Shown one piece after another: positions 1 to 10,113 of a stretch of DNA of 64,000 nucleotides. How positions within the stretch are numbered: position 1 is the first letter of the stretch; every line of letters starts with the position of its first letter. The notes below the pieces were generated by a model, which was not told the DNA's origin, searched no databases, and was given only the letters and a program-made list of their open reading frames with translations. The stretch spans positions 992,001 through 1,056,000 of the forward strand of contig WOFQ01000001.1 of assembly GCA_012184525.1 (NCBI GenBank), given 5' to 3'. The position numbers and the translations under genes were made by a program. Source of the DNA: Xenoacremonium recifei. Taxonomy: Eukaryota > Ascomycota > Sordariomycetes > Hypocreales > Nectriaceae.

Positions 1-10
1 TGACCGAGCA

Positions 11-566
11 TTGCATTCTATCGCATCTGGTATTTGGCTGTCTTTTGAAGATGTGGGATCGGAAAGGAATGAATCCATTCCGCCGCAACCGCAGACACCC
101 GCACTTAGCATAGAGAGGGCGGCGCCGGATAGCGGAGTTGCGCCTCCGCCGCAGTCCATGGAGCCGCAGACGAATGATATGCACAACACACCGCCGGTCC
201 CCGGCGACTCTACGCACAACTCCTATGGCAGGCCGGTGCCCGACAATGAAGGCTTACTACTGGAGCCGACGGCCTTGAGCCCCCGCCCCGATGCGGAGGG
301 CGCGGCCGTTCCCGGGGATCCGACTTCGTCGTCGGCTAAGGGCATTGCTGGTGCCGCTTAGGACTTGAGCATCAAACCCGACCCCAACTGGGATAAGGAG
401 TTTCGTGACCGTCCCGGCTGGGATACATTTGAGTACAACATCGGCACGTGGCCTTGGGCGAAATGCAGTTGACGGGATGCAATGGCTTGAGCTTGAATGG
501 GAAGAATCCATGGCCCGCCGGGTATGGGCTCTCGACGTGAATGGGATCCGGCAAAAGATGGGCTAG
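11..566 (+). pseudogene. decayed or incompletely spliced 3' end of an unknown gene
   Basis: An open frame enters from the left edge and reads as a Pro/Ser/Glu-rich peptide up to a TAG at 359-361. Directly after that stop the same frame continues with protein-like, aromatic-rich sequence (PDPNWDKEF, GWDTFEYN, TWPWA) to a TGA at 470-472. A frame shifted by +1 near 459-464 then continues it (MQWLELEWEES, VWALDVNG) to a TAG at 564-566. One stop and one one-base shift would explain this, so I call it a decaying gene. The alternative is that the TAG is a splice acceptor (GCTTAG, with a possible CTAA branch point about 25 bases upstream) of a real gene that begins outside the window. The family is not recognised. 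Confidence 0.35.
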
Positions 567-1039
567 CGAGGGCGTTCGGGCCGAGGAAGGAGAATTGCTG
601 GCGCCTCAGAGTAGTTGCCTGTATGCGTACGAATTAGAATACCAGGATGCTTGAAGCCTTATGCGCCTTCATCTGATATCCTCGGGGCAGCGACTGTGCC
701 GTGCCTGAGATTCGCTTCCATTCCCCACCGGAGCGGACACTCGGGGCCGGCCGGCTTCTGCGGGCTGGGTGGGGCTCGGCCGGACTTGACGCGATCCAGG
801 CTAAGATTGAGGAAGACCAGTGGAAGGTGCGCTCGAGCCGAGAAATTTCCACCGCACCTGCACCTCAACGTCTGGCAGCAGCAGCAGCGATAGCAGCATT
901 TATAAGAGGCCGCTTCCCCGCTCGATCCTCCCTCACCGGCTTCCGCAAGTCATCCTTCATCCGGCCTCTTCCATGGCATCGTCCTGCTAGCTCCTGTCCG
1001 CCAATTGAACCCGCAGCCCTACAGCTTCCCAAACCCACG
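567..1039. promoter_or_regulatory. upstream region of the D-lactate dehydrogenase gene
   Basis: No gene is supported here. A run of CAG/CAGCGA triplets lies near 875-898, followed by a TATA-like TTTATAAGAGG around 898-908, about 130 bases before the chosen ATG. A pyrimidine-rich stretch near 920-975 fits a fungal core promoter and 5' leader. Confidence 0.4.
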
Positions 1040-3078
1040 ATGGCACTGCGCGCGCAGCAGACGGCTCTCCGGGGCCTGCGGGCCTCGACGCTGCGATTGC
1101 CCGCCGCATCCCGCTCCTACGCCACCGATATCGAGCCTGAGCGACCGAAGGCTCCGCGCCAGGGCAACGAGGCCAAGCTGGGGAGGTCGTTCCAGGGCCA
1201 GGTTATGGGCAGCATTGGCGCCCGGTTGCGGCGCGAGAGGGAGCAGCGGGAGCAGTATGAGAAGTGGCGGAACATGACGGACCCTTCGCGGAACTGGCTG
1301 ATGACGTTTGGTGAGTAATTGAGTGACTTGCGCAGCTGGTCCTGGAGTTTGCTGACGGTTATGCTACATTCAGTCTTCCTGTCCGGTGTTGGCATCTCAT
1401 ACTGGCTGGGCACGTACTGGCCCAAGGACCCCGAGCCGGTCTCGACTCTTCCGCTGTCCAAGACTCGCGACCCCAAGCACAACACGAAGCTCGAGAATAT
1501 GCAGGCCGCCTGGGCCGACTTCGTCAAGATTGTCGGCAAGGAGAACGTCAGCACGGCCGAGAACGATATCGAACACCATGCGACCTCCAATTGGTCATCA
1601 CACTCGGCCAAGCCTGACGAGCGTCCCTTCTGCGTCGTCTACCCCAGCACCACCGAGGAGGTTTCCGAGATCATGAAGGTGTGTCATTTGAGGCACATCC
1701 CTGTTGTGGGCTACAGCGGCGGCACCAGTCTTGAGGGTCACTTCACGCCCACGCGCCAGGGCGTTTCGGTCGACTTTGGCCGCATGAACAAGATCGTCTC
1801 TCTGCATAAGGAGGACCTGGATGTTGTCGTACAGCCCGCAATGGGCTGGGAGGCACTCAATGATCACCTTGGTCAACAAGGATTATTCTTCCCACCCGAC
1901 CCGGGCCCAGGTGCTATGATTGGCGGCATGATCGGAACGGGTTGCAGTGGTACCAATGCCTACCGTTACGGTACCATGCGCGAGTGGGTGTTGAGCTTGA
2001 CGGTCGTGCTAGCTGACGGTACCATCATCAAGACGCGACAACGTCCGCGCAAGAGCTCGGCTGGATACGATCTTACCAAGCTATTCATCGGTTCTGAAGG
2101 CACGCTAGGTTTAGTCACCGAGGCCACGCTCAAGGTCACCGTGAAGCCGCAGTCCACCAGTGTTGCTGTCACAACGTTCCCCTCGATTCGCGATGCCGCC
2201 ACTTGTGTGAGCAAGGTGGTCGGTGCCGGTATCCCCGTTGCCGCTGTTGAGATCCTCGACGACAACCAGATGAAGTGCATCAACGAGGCAGGCATGACGT
2301 CGCGCGCCTGGCGCGAGGCCCCCACGCTCTTTTTCAAGTTCGCCGGTACTCCTGACGGCGTGAAGGAACAGGTGGCCGCCGTTCAAAAGCTTGCCCGCGC
2401 CGCGAGCAGCCAGTCCTTCGAGTTCGCCAAGAGCCAGGAGGAACAGGATGAGCTGTGGAGCGCCCGCAAAGAGGCTCTTTGGAGCACCATGGCGGTGCGC
2501 AAGCCTGGTGACCGTGTATGGACGGGCGATGTCGCTGTACCCATGAGCCGTCTGCCGCAGCTGATTGAGGAGACCAAGGAGGACATGCGCCGAAGCGGGC
2601 TGTTCTGCTCCATTGTTGGCCATGTCGGTGATGGCAACTTCCACAGTATGTCCTAATTCTCGACAGGAATAATTGAACGGCGAAAACTAATGATATATAT
2701 AGCTATCCTGCTCTACAACGACGCCCAGCGACAAAAGGCTGAGACCGTCGTCCACCGCATGGTCAAGCGAGCCGTCGAGATGGAGGGTACCGTCACAGTA
2801 AGTTTTCTTATCCTTAACCCTGACTGTAAACAATACTGACAGATCACTCAGGGTGAGCACGGCGTCGGTCTTGTGAAGCGTGATTATCTCCCCCACGAAC
2901 TCGGCGAGTCGACAGTCGATGCCATGCGCCAGGTAAGCCACTCCCTCATTACTCTTGTCTCTTCGAATACTGACGCTCTCCCCAGATCAAGAAGGCCTTC
3001 GACCCTCTTTGCTTGCTGAACTGCGACAAGGTCGTCCGCATGCAGCGCCCCAAGAAGGGCGAGGTGGAAGAGTGGTAG
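1040..3078 (+). CDS. dld1: mitochondrial D-lactate dehydrogenase (cytochrome)
   Basis: This FAD flavoprotein oxidises D-lactate to pyruvate and passes electrons to cytochrome c at the inner mitochondrial membrane. Model: join(1040..1310, 1374..2645, 2703..2797, 2852..2932, 2986..3078), giving 603 residues. The N-terminus is Arg/Ser/Ala-rich and lacks acids, as expected of a mitochondrial presequence. A hydrophobic segment straddles the first intron (VFLSGVGISYWLG, about residue 91 on). The FAD-binding PCMH domain follows (VVGYSGGTSLEGH, then GMIGTGCSGTNAYRYGTM), then the FAD-oxidase C-terminal domain with the GNFH motif and GEHGVG. Splicing restores GNFHTILLYN and GTVTGEHGVG across junctions, which supports the exon choices. 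Length and domain order match fungal Dld1. The gene converges on the PHAF1-like gene. Confidence 0.93.
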
Positions 3079-3448
3079 AGCCTGCTCTCCGAAGCGGTGC
3101 TCCCATGGATTGCGGCATTGTGTGTATGATAGATTGGTTGGCGCATATACAGCGGGCTATATGTAGTCTGTCGGGGGTCATTTACGTTGAAATACCATTG
3201 AGTACCTACCTAGCAATACTCCTCACATCTGGATAACGGCATAATTTGAAATGTGAGCGTTATAATGTATTCGCTGCGTATCAGGAAATGCGACCCTTGC
3301 CCTGAAAACTGCCCGTAGAACCCGTTCTATGCTCGTCCAAAACTCTAACCGAAACTCCCAGTCAGAGACAAATGCCATGCGGACAATGAAACCTCCTATT
3401 TCAAACTCCTAAACGCCCTGTCCCCAGTAAAAGCACTTAACCTCCCAG
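3079..3448. other. convergent 3' intergenic region
   Basis: This is the 3' flank shared by the D-lactate dehydrogenase gene (+) and the PHAF1-like gene (-). I see no gene, repeat or RNA in it. Confidence 0.5.
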
Positions 3449-5101
3449 CTAAAACACCGTTACGGTGTTCACAAACCCATTATTCAGCACCTCAAACACC
3501 ATTCCCGGAAACCCGTACAGCGTCGTCGTCGAATCACCATTCGTCTCAGCCCGTCGCGCACCGCTCTCTTCCCAACCGCCCAGGAACTCGCAGCTGCTGC
3601 CAGGACTATCGCCCCAGCCACGGTTCAGCACCATGCCGCGCTGGCGAGGCGGGTCGCCGCGGGATGGGCCGGGGTGCCATTTGGCGGCCATGCGGTCCTC
3701 GATGAGCGGGAACTTAGTCTCCGAGGTGACAGGGCCGTCGTCTTCGTCGTCGTCCTCGTCGCCTGCGCTGGGAGGCGTGGCCTTGGGATTGAGGTACGCG
3801 ATCTCCCAGCGACAGCGGCGGTGACGGTTGAACTCGTAGGACCCGGGGATGTTGCCGTGCAAGACCAGTTTCGTGGCGACGAGCTTGTCCGGGGCGTGTG
3901 TCTTGATGGCGGGAACGGCGGGTGCGGAGGCGGTGTTGTCGCCTGGCGGTAGGGGTGAGGGCGCAACGCGAGTTGAGACAAGCACGTCGAAGCCAAGATA
4001 GAAGTAGTTGTAGAAGCACTCAGCCGAGGGGTTCTGCAGTTCGTCATCGATAGCTTCCTCGTCATCCGACGGGTCAGAGCCGGTGTTCATGGATGACTGG
4101 TCCGTGTCTGTGAGGTCACCGGCTCGACCCATATCTGAAGCGCTGGGGCGCGAGCGCGTATTGCTGGCTGTCCGCATCTTGTGGATGACCAACTTCTGGT
4201 CGTTCTTCCGGTAGATGGCGTTGGGTGGACCGAGTTCCATGATTAGCTCTTGAGGGGTCGTCTCGCCCAGGTTGATCCAGAACGAGTTGCTGGTCCATTT
4301 GCGGAAGATCTGGATCCTGCCACCGCCGTGCAATTTGACCAGCGATATCTCGTCAGGATACACGTCCCTGCTTCGGGGTAGAACCGTGGTCGATTTGATG
4401 CTTGGAAGGGTTTCGGTCCAGAGCGTTGGCCGCGCTTGAGCCCACGAGTCACCGTTGAAGATTGCCATCGAGGTTGCAACCTGGTTTGGCGCATTTGAAA
4501 AGAGAGACACAACGTCTTTGCTGGGAGAGTATGCCGATGCGTCCAGAGAGAAGTTGAATGCGACACCAGGGTATGACAAGACGTAGATGCCGGAGTGCTG
4601 CCCCGGAGACGGCGGGATGAACTCTCCCGCAAACGTCGGGCCCAGCAGGCGATGATATATATGCCGGAAGCTGGGCCCAGACGCAGACTCGCTTGGTACA
4701 GGAGACGCCGGTGCGGACGTAGCGCCGTTGACGGGCTTGACAAGATCGCGTTCTTTATATGTGATGTGGTTCTTGGTGAAGTCGGTGATCTCGATCAGAC
4801 GGAGGCGCTGCTCGGGGCCATCAAAGCGCAGCCGCATACCGTTGGCGGGCAGGGCGACGCATACTGGCTCGCTGACGGGCTGGTCCGGAGAGTATAGGAC
4901 CTCGAGTTTGGGGAAGCGTGTCGGTTCGGCCTTGAGGCGGGTAATGATGTCGTGGAGCGAAGCGCCGAGGACTGCGTGTCGGAGAAGCGTCAGCGTCAGT
5001 AGAAGGCGTTCAAGAACTTGTATCAGTGAGTATCTCGTACCTAAAAAGCCCAGTGCCCGTCCCGGGTGCAGTTGGGCACTGAAGAGAGACATAGCAGCCA
5101 T
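3449..5101 (-). CDS. PHAF1/UPF0183 family protein
   Basis: Homologue of the conserved eukaryotic UPF0183 family (human PHAF1/C16orf70, plant At3g51130), which in animals acts with BCAS3 at phosphoinositide-positive phagophore membranes. Model: complement(join(3449..4971, 5041..5101)), 527 residues. The 69-base intron keeps the frame open, so an unspliced reading of 550 residues also exists. Splicing (donor GTACGA, acceptor CGCAG) yields GRALGFL joined to VLGASLHDII, the N-terminal family pattern. Later family motifs are LRFDGPEQRLRLIEI, the GVAFNFSLDAS block, FYNYFYLGFDVL, and a C-terminal GMVFEVLNNGFVNTVTVF. Acidic, low-complexity inserts near the middle (SDDEEAIDDE) and before the C-terminus (DEDDDEDD) are typical of fungal members. 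A role in autophagy here is inferred from family only. Confidence 0.85.
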   Translation of the reverse strand: MAAMSLFSAQLHPGRALGFLGTRYSLIQVLERLLLTLTLLRHAVLGASLHDIITRLKAEPTRFPKLEVLYSPDQPVSEPVCVALPANGMRLRFDGPEQRLRLIEITDFTKNHITYKERDLVKPVNGATSAPASPVPSESASGPSFRHIYHRLLGPTFAGEFIPPSPGQHSGIYVLSYPGVAFNFSLDASAYSPSKDVVSLFSNAPNQVATSMAIFNGDSWAQARPTLWTETLPSIKSTTVLPRSRDVYPDEISLVKLHGGGRIQIFRKWTSNSFWINLGETTPQELIMELGPPNAIYRKNDQKLVIHKMRTASNTRSRPSASDMGRAGDLTDTDQSSMNTGSDPSDDEEAIDDELQNPSAECFYNYFYLGFDVLVSTRVAPSPLPPGDNTASAPAVPAIKTHAPDKLVATKLVLHGNIPGSYEFNRHRRCRWEIAYLNPKATPPSAGDEDDDEDDGPVTSETKFPLIEDRMAAKWHPGPSRGDPPRQRGMVLNRGWGDSPGSSCEFLGGWEESGARRAETNGDSTTTLYGFPGMVFEVLNNGFVNTVTVF

Positions 5102-6337
5102 GGATACAGCTGACGGGGATGGTGTTGCTAGCGACCTGTCGCGGAGCTACGCGACGGCGGGGTCGAGCCGCGCTCAAAGAGACTTGTTGCGGAAGGGATG
5201 AATGAATGCAGGAGTGAATGTCAGAAAGCGAGCCAAGTTGGTGATGTCGAAGTTTGGAATGACCAGACCACGTTGTGCCCGTCTGGGTCTAACCCAGCAT
5301 AGAGAGAGGGAGAGCAGGTCACGAGAAGGAGCTGGAGCCATCCCATGTGATGCGATGCGGGACGGTGACGCGGGGCGGGAGCCTCGGTGAGCGGGCGGGA
5401 TGAGGTCACCGGGGCTAGTTCACCGAGAGCTCACCGCCTTGGAAGTCACAAGCATGTAAACGGAGCTCTGTCAATGCGCATGGCTTTTTGGAGGGGTTTG
5501 TGAAGTCTCAAAGGTGTTTAGGATGAATTGGTAAGACCCCTCGGCATTTTTACCAAGTACCTTAGGTAAGGCAAGGTAGTTGGGTGAATACTGTTGATGC
5601 TCCTTCCCTCGGGTCTCTGTCAAATCGTATTCAGCACGGACAGGACGAGGCAGGAGCGGGACATTGATCTTCGAATCACATATCCATAACGAAGGTCCTG
5701 GATGGTATCCAATGTAAGCTGACGTAATCCTGCGCATGCTTCCCCATTTCACTCTTCCCCGTTGGACATTTGGACATCCGAAGCCATCCAAACCGTATTC
5801 GAGGATCATAATGACAGCTGTTGACTCGATTCCTTCCGAACCTCGGCACCCTGAACCCAGCTGGGGGATGTCGAGCTCCCACTCCGCAGCAGAACGGCAC
5901 CCAAGCCTCAGGCGGCCTAGCGCCTCCCAAGCCCCTGGACGCAGCAGACCGTGCCCTGAAGCTACAGCGCTTTCGGGACGATTCCAGCGCCCGGGCCCCT
6001 GATTTCTAGCGGGGACCCGGCGGCTGGGCGTGTTCCCCGGCCATTGATCTTCAGGCATGGCAGGTGCGCTCCAGGATGGGAAGGGGCGGGAGACGGGGGG
6101 AGCAAACTTCACGGCGAGATTGAGCTCGACGCTCCCAGACTTCCCGTCAACATCCATCCCTCCGTCACCCACATTCACTTGGAGACGGTGACGCTTCCCG
6201 ACCCTGGTTCTTGTTTCAACTCTTATATTTTTGTTTCAGCATTGTTTGCGCCCTCTGGATAAACCTGTCTTTCAGAGAAACAATCCCAGCCTCGTACCAC
6301 CTGTCCTACCGCATTATTCTACTCTACCTATCTATCC
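5102..6337. promoter_or_regulatory. divergent intergenic region between PHAF1-like and amidase genes
   Basis: About 1.2 kb holding both promoters. A TATA-like TCTTATATTTTTG at about 6221-6233 lies roughly 110 bases before the amidase ATG, followed by pyrimidine-rich sequence. A 235-codon open frame on the minus strand (5471-6178) has no recognisable domain and no flanking support, so I do not call it. Confidence 0.45.
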
Positions 6338-8333
6338 ATGGCCCCCCCGTCCAGTTTCGCTGATTACCCCGAGCCCATCGAGGGTCCCGATCTGAAATTC
6401 AAGCCCAAGGTCGACAAGAACCCGGAGCTTAGAGGTCTCCCTCTCGCCATTGGCGCTGGCATGTACGAGCTCTCCGCCAATTCTCCTAAACTCTAGACTA
6501 AACTAGCCCAGTGTCTCTAGGTCCGGCCTCCTCCAGCAGCATTTTTGGAGTAATGCTGGGTTCGGCACCATTAAGGATCTGCCCTACCTGGAGGATGTTC
6601 CATACAGATTCCACGTATGAAAATCCACTGACATTCGTCTTACAACGAATACTGACTGATCACGTCTCAGCCCACCGTTACTCCCCTCGGGAAGACGGGG
6701 CCTATAATTCCCTTCGAGGCCGACCTTCTCAAAGCCAAGTACACCTCGTCACCAAGCCGCTACTATACGGTCAACGACTACCATGAGATGTACAAGGCGG
6801 GTAAGGTGACGCCTCTTCAAGTCGCGGAGGCCCTGCTACCCCTTATCACATCCGACGGCAAGTATAGCAGCGGCTGGGCCGACACCCATGGCAAGGACCA
6901 TCTGGCGCTTGAGGCCGCAAAGGCTTCGACAGAGCGCTGGGCTGCCGGGAAGCAGCTGGGTATCCTGGATGGTGTTCCCATTGGTGTCAAGGACGACACT
7001 TCGGTCAAGGGCTACATCAACCATATCGGAATGAAGTACGACCCGTCAATCTCGACATTCAAGGAGCAGGAAGAGTCAGTATGGCCCGTTGAAAAGCTCC
7101 AGGAGGCAGGCGCCGTCATCATTGGTAAGAATCGCATGCATGAGCTTGGCTCAGGTTAGTCCCCCGTCCCTTTAAAATCGGCAATACTGACGAAACGACA
7201 GATACGAGTGGTTGCAACGTATGAATTTCTGCCCCCTTTTCTTGGCGAGAACACCGGACTAACGATTGCAGCCATCGCAAGGAACACCGACCAACTGGCA
7301 CAACAAGATGTACTACCCCGGAGGCTCTTCGTCAGGGGGCGCATCTTGCCTCTCCGTAGGCATTGTCCCTATCTGCGTAGGCACCGACGCTGGCGGCAGT
7401 GTTCGTATCCCGCCTTCGTTCAACGGCGTCTATGGTCTCAAGACTAGCCATCATCGCTGCATGTTCATGAACAACACCATGTGTGTAACGTGCCCACTGG
7501 CTGGGTCTGTCGCCGACCTTACCATTGCCTATCGAATCATGTCTCAGCCAGATCCGAACTGTCATATCCAGGGCCGTTTTGGTCTTTCCATCCCGCCGGA
7601 GCCCTCGGCGAAGAAGGTTATGGGCATCTTTCGCGACTGGTGGAATCACGCCGACCCGTGCGTGCGTGAGGTGTGCGAGCGTGCTGTCGACTACTTTGCG
7701 AACCATTGCGGTTACGAGCTTGTTGACATCTCTATCCCACTCATCCCCGAAGCTCAGCTGGCACACGGCATCATCTGCATCACTGAAATGGCTGAGGCTG
7801 CGCGCATCCGCACTCCAGATCCAGCTGACTGGCTCTCTCTTGTCGGGCCTTCCAACCGTTTACTCATGGCCGTTGGCGCCCGCACACCAGCCGCCGACTT
7901 CCTCAAGTACAACGCGCTACGAGAGCTTATGATGCGCCACCTCGCATTCCTTTTCCAGAAGCACCCGGGTCTGCTCATCATGACTCCCACAACGCCCGCG
8001 ATCGGATGGCCTATCGTTCCAGGAGACGAGAAGTACGGCATGAGTGACACGAACAAGAGCATCCGCAATATGCTGTATGTCTTCCTAGCCAACATGACGG
8101 GCACACCGGCTGTCACCGCACCTGTGGGATACTTGGACCCGGAGCAGGGCGAGGGTAAGCTTCCCGTCGGCTTGATGGCCACAGGTGAGTGGGGAAGCGA
8201 GGAGCAACTGCTCGCGTGGGCCGGCGAAGCTGAGGATTACCTTTACAATGTTTGCGAAGGAGGTCGACGCCGGCCCGAGGATTGGTTAGATGTGCTGGCC
8301 ATGGTGCAGGATAAGAACACTGAAGGAGCCTAG
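6338..8333 (+). CDS. amidase (amidase-signature family, acetamidase-like)
   Basis: Hydrolyses carboxylic amides to acid and ammonia. Model: join(6338..6462, 6521..6614, 6671..7154, 7202..7218, 7272..8333), 593 residues. The fourth exon is only 17 bases, but including it restores HELGSDTSGCNPSQGTPTNWH, the fungal family sequence before the catalytic loop. The Ser-cisSer-Lys triad is visible: Lys180 in GVKDDTSVKG, the serine cluster at 259-261 in GGSSSGG, and the nucleophile Ser283 in GTDAGGSVR. The C-terminal part (TGTPAVTAPVGY, LPVGLM) is also typical. No signal peptide is apparent, so a cytosolic enzyme is likely. The substrate cannot be read from sequence; acetamidase-type nitrogen scavenging is one possibility. 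No neighbouring pathway genes point to a specific substrate. Confidence 0.88.
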
Positions 8334-8541
8334 AAGGAGACAGAACAGGGATGGGAAGTTGAGCTTCCGGATTATCTTTGTCAAGTTGTGAACGGGGAGG
8401 CGGGATTTCTTTGGAATTGGGACGTGCAGTCGTCTCTCATGCATTCATACCTATCTGTCTGACATCTGGCGGATATAATCGTTGACATAACTTTTCCTCC
8501 TCCTCATGACACTCTCATCATACCCACCCGCCTCCAGTCTC

Positions 8542-9349
8542 TTACATGAACTTGGACGCCATGCTCATGAGGCCACCCGAGCTGCCGCCCTGGCTCTTCA
8601 TGTAGAACTTCATGGCCATCTCGGCGGCGCTCTGCACGGTCGACTCTTTGCTGACGCCAGACGCAACCTGGCCGCTGGAAGCCTTGGCGTCGAAGAGCTG
8701 GAGGAAATGTTAGTTGCCACGATAGATGTTGTATCAGAGGGGATGGACGTATTGTACGGACCTTGCTGGCCTCGGACATGGCCATACCCATGAAGGCGCT
8801 CTGGCTACCACCCGACTCGCCCTTACCGAACATCTTCAGCGCCTGCATAGCAGCAGCGGTACCGAGGCTCGACTCGTCGTGGTTGTTGTTGTCATCGTCC
8901 TCGTACGTCTGCTTGTGCTTGCGAACGGCGTCTATCCATAAGTCGGTCAGCTTCCCATCTCAAATCTCCACGAGTTTAAAGCAGTCTGGGGTTGGGTTCA
9001 ACGCACCCTCCTCGTCGACGTCCTCCTCCGCCAGCCGGCTCTGCTTCTGGCTCACACTGCCGAGGATGTTGGAGAACATGTCGCTGTCGCCCGACGAGCC
9101 GGCGTGCTGCGTGGCCGTGGCGTGCGCCTGGTTGAAGTCCATGTCGCCGAGGAAGCTGGAGACGCCGCCGCCGGGGCCTATTCTGTCAGCCTTTCTTCCT
9201 CCTGTCCTATTCTCAACTGTCGCGACTTACGGCTGGAGCCTGCGGGGTTGTCAGTGATGACGCCGTTGGGTTAGAGGGGGGGCAAACCTACCCTGCTGGC
9301 CGTTCTCCTCCTGCAGGAAGTTCTTCGCGGCGCCGATGAAGCTGTCCAT
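8542..9349 (-). CDS. DUF7721 / 'beta-flanking' family small protein
   Basis: Model: complement(join(8542..8697, 8762..8931, 9007..9177, 9292..9349)), 184 residues. It begins MDSFIGAAKNFLQEENGQQG, has a central block FNQAHATATQHAGSSGDSDMFSNIL, then AVRKHKQTYEDDD, and ends with a Met/Ala/Gly-rich tail (AMQALKMFGKGESGG, AAEMAMKFYMKSQGG, LMSMASKFM). This layout matches a fungal family usually annotated as beta-flanking protein or DUF7721, whose function is unknown. One donor (AAG|GTCCGT) is non-consensus but is the only choice that keeps SEASKLFDAK in frame. Within the 114-base first intron an optional 9-base exon (about 9231-9239) is flanked by CGCAG and GTAAGT and would add three residues in frame. 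No membrane segment or signal peptide is evident. Confidence 0.8.
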
Positions 9350-10113
9350 GATTGATGATGTGCGGTGGGCGATTGGGGGGGATGTGAGTGTGGAAGTTGC
9401 AAAGTCGGAGGCGAGAACAGGTTTCAGGGCGTTTGTGCTATTTACATACAGCTTGGAAAGTGAATGCTTGCATGCATGACCCCGCTGACGTGGAACGCCG
9501 CCGTGCCACCTCTTGTTCCCGGCCAGCTCTGCAGGGAGAGGAGGGGGAGCTTCAGCTGGGCCAGGATCTGAGGTTCCATCTGGTTGCTTCCCCGCCCGCT
9601 AACTGGGAAGTTCAGGGCGCTAAGGATGTGAGCTGGTGAAGCTCTCCAGTGGGAGGGGAGAGATCCATTGTCTCGGCATCTTGCTGCCGGATCGAGTTTC
9701 ACGGTGATCTACAAAGTACAAGCATCTTACAAGATTCATCATCAGCGTCTCTTCAAGCCATGTTTCCTCTAAATACCTGCTCGGTAAGAATCATTTGACT
9801 CCCGCCTCATGCCCCATCCGTTGTTGCTCCTGTGTTGCTCCAGGTATCATGCCTCCCGTCCGTCCATGGAATACATCGATCGATCATCGTATCGTCAAAC
9901 ACCCCCCGCAAGAAGTAAAACAAATCAGAAACAAAAAAAAACTCCCGTCGTGTATATATTTGTACAGGGCCGTGTATTCCCTTTTCCCAGTCGTAAGAAA
10001 TCCATCAAAACTCCGTCTTTATTTCCATATCCCAACAAGATGGCGGTACCCGATGCTATGCTGCGCTTCGTCGGTCTGGTCATCGCTCTCGAGGTGTCGA
10101 CGATCCTACGGCT
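9350..10113. other. intergenic region between the DUF7721 gene and wc-2
   Basis: Both neighbours are on the minus strand, so this holds the DUF7721 promoter and the wc-2 3' untranslated region. An A-rich run occurs near 9914-9940. No gene is supported. Confidence 0.4.

Noticed and set aside
1117..1611. 164-codon minus-strand frame over the D-lactate dehydrogenase gene
   Set aside because: It is antisense to well-supported exons and has no domain.
5471..6178. 235-codon minus-strand frame in the PHAF1/amidase divergent region
   Set aside because: Low-complexity Pro/Gly/Arg composition, no recognisable domain, and it covers the amidase promoter.
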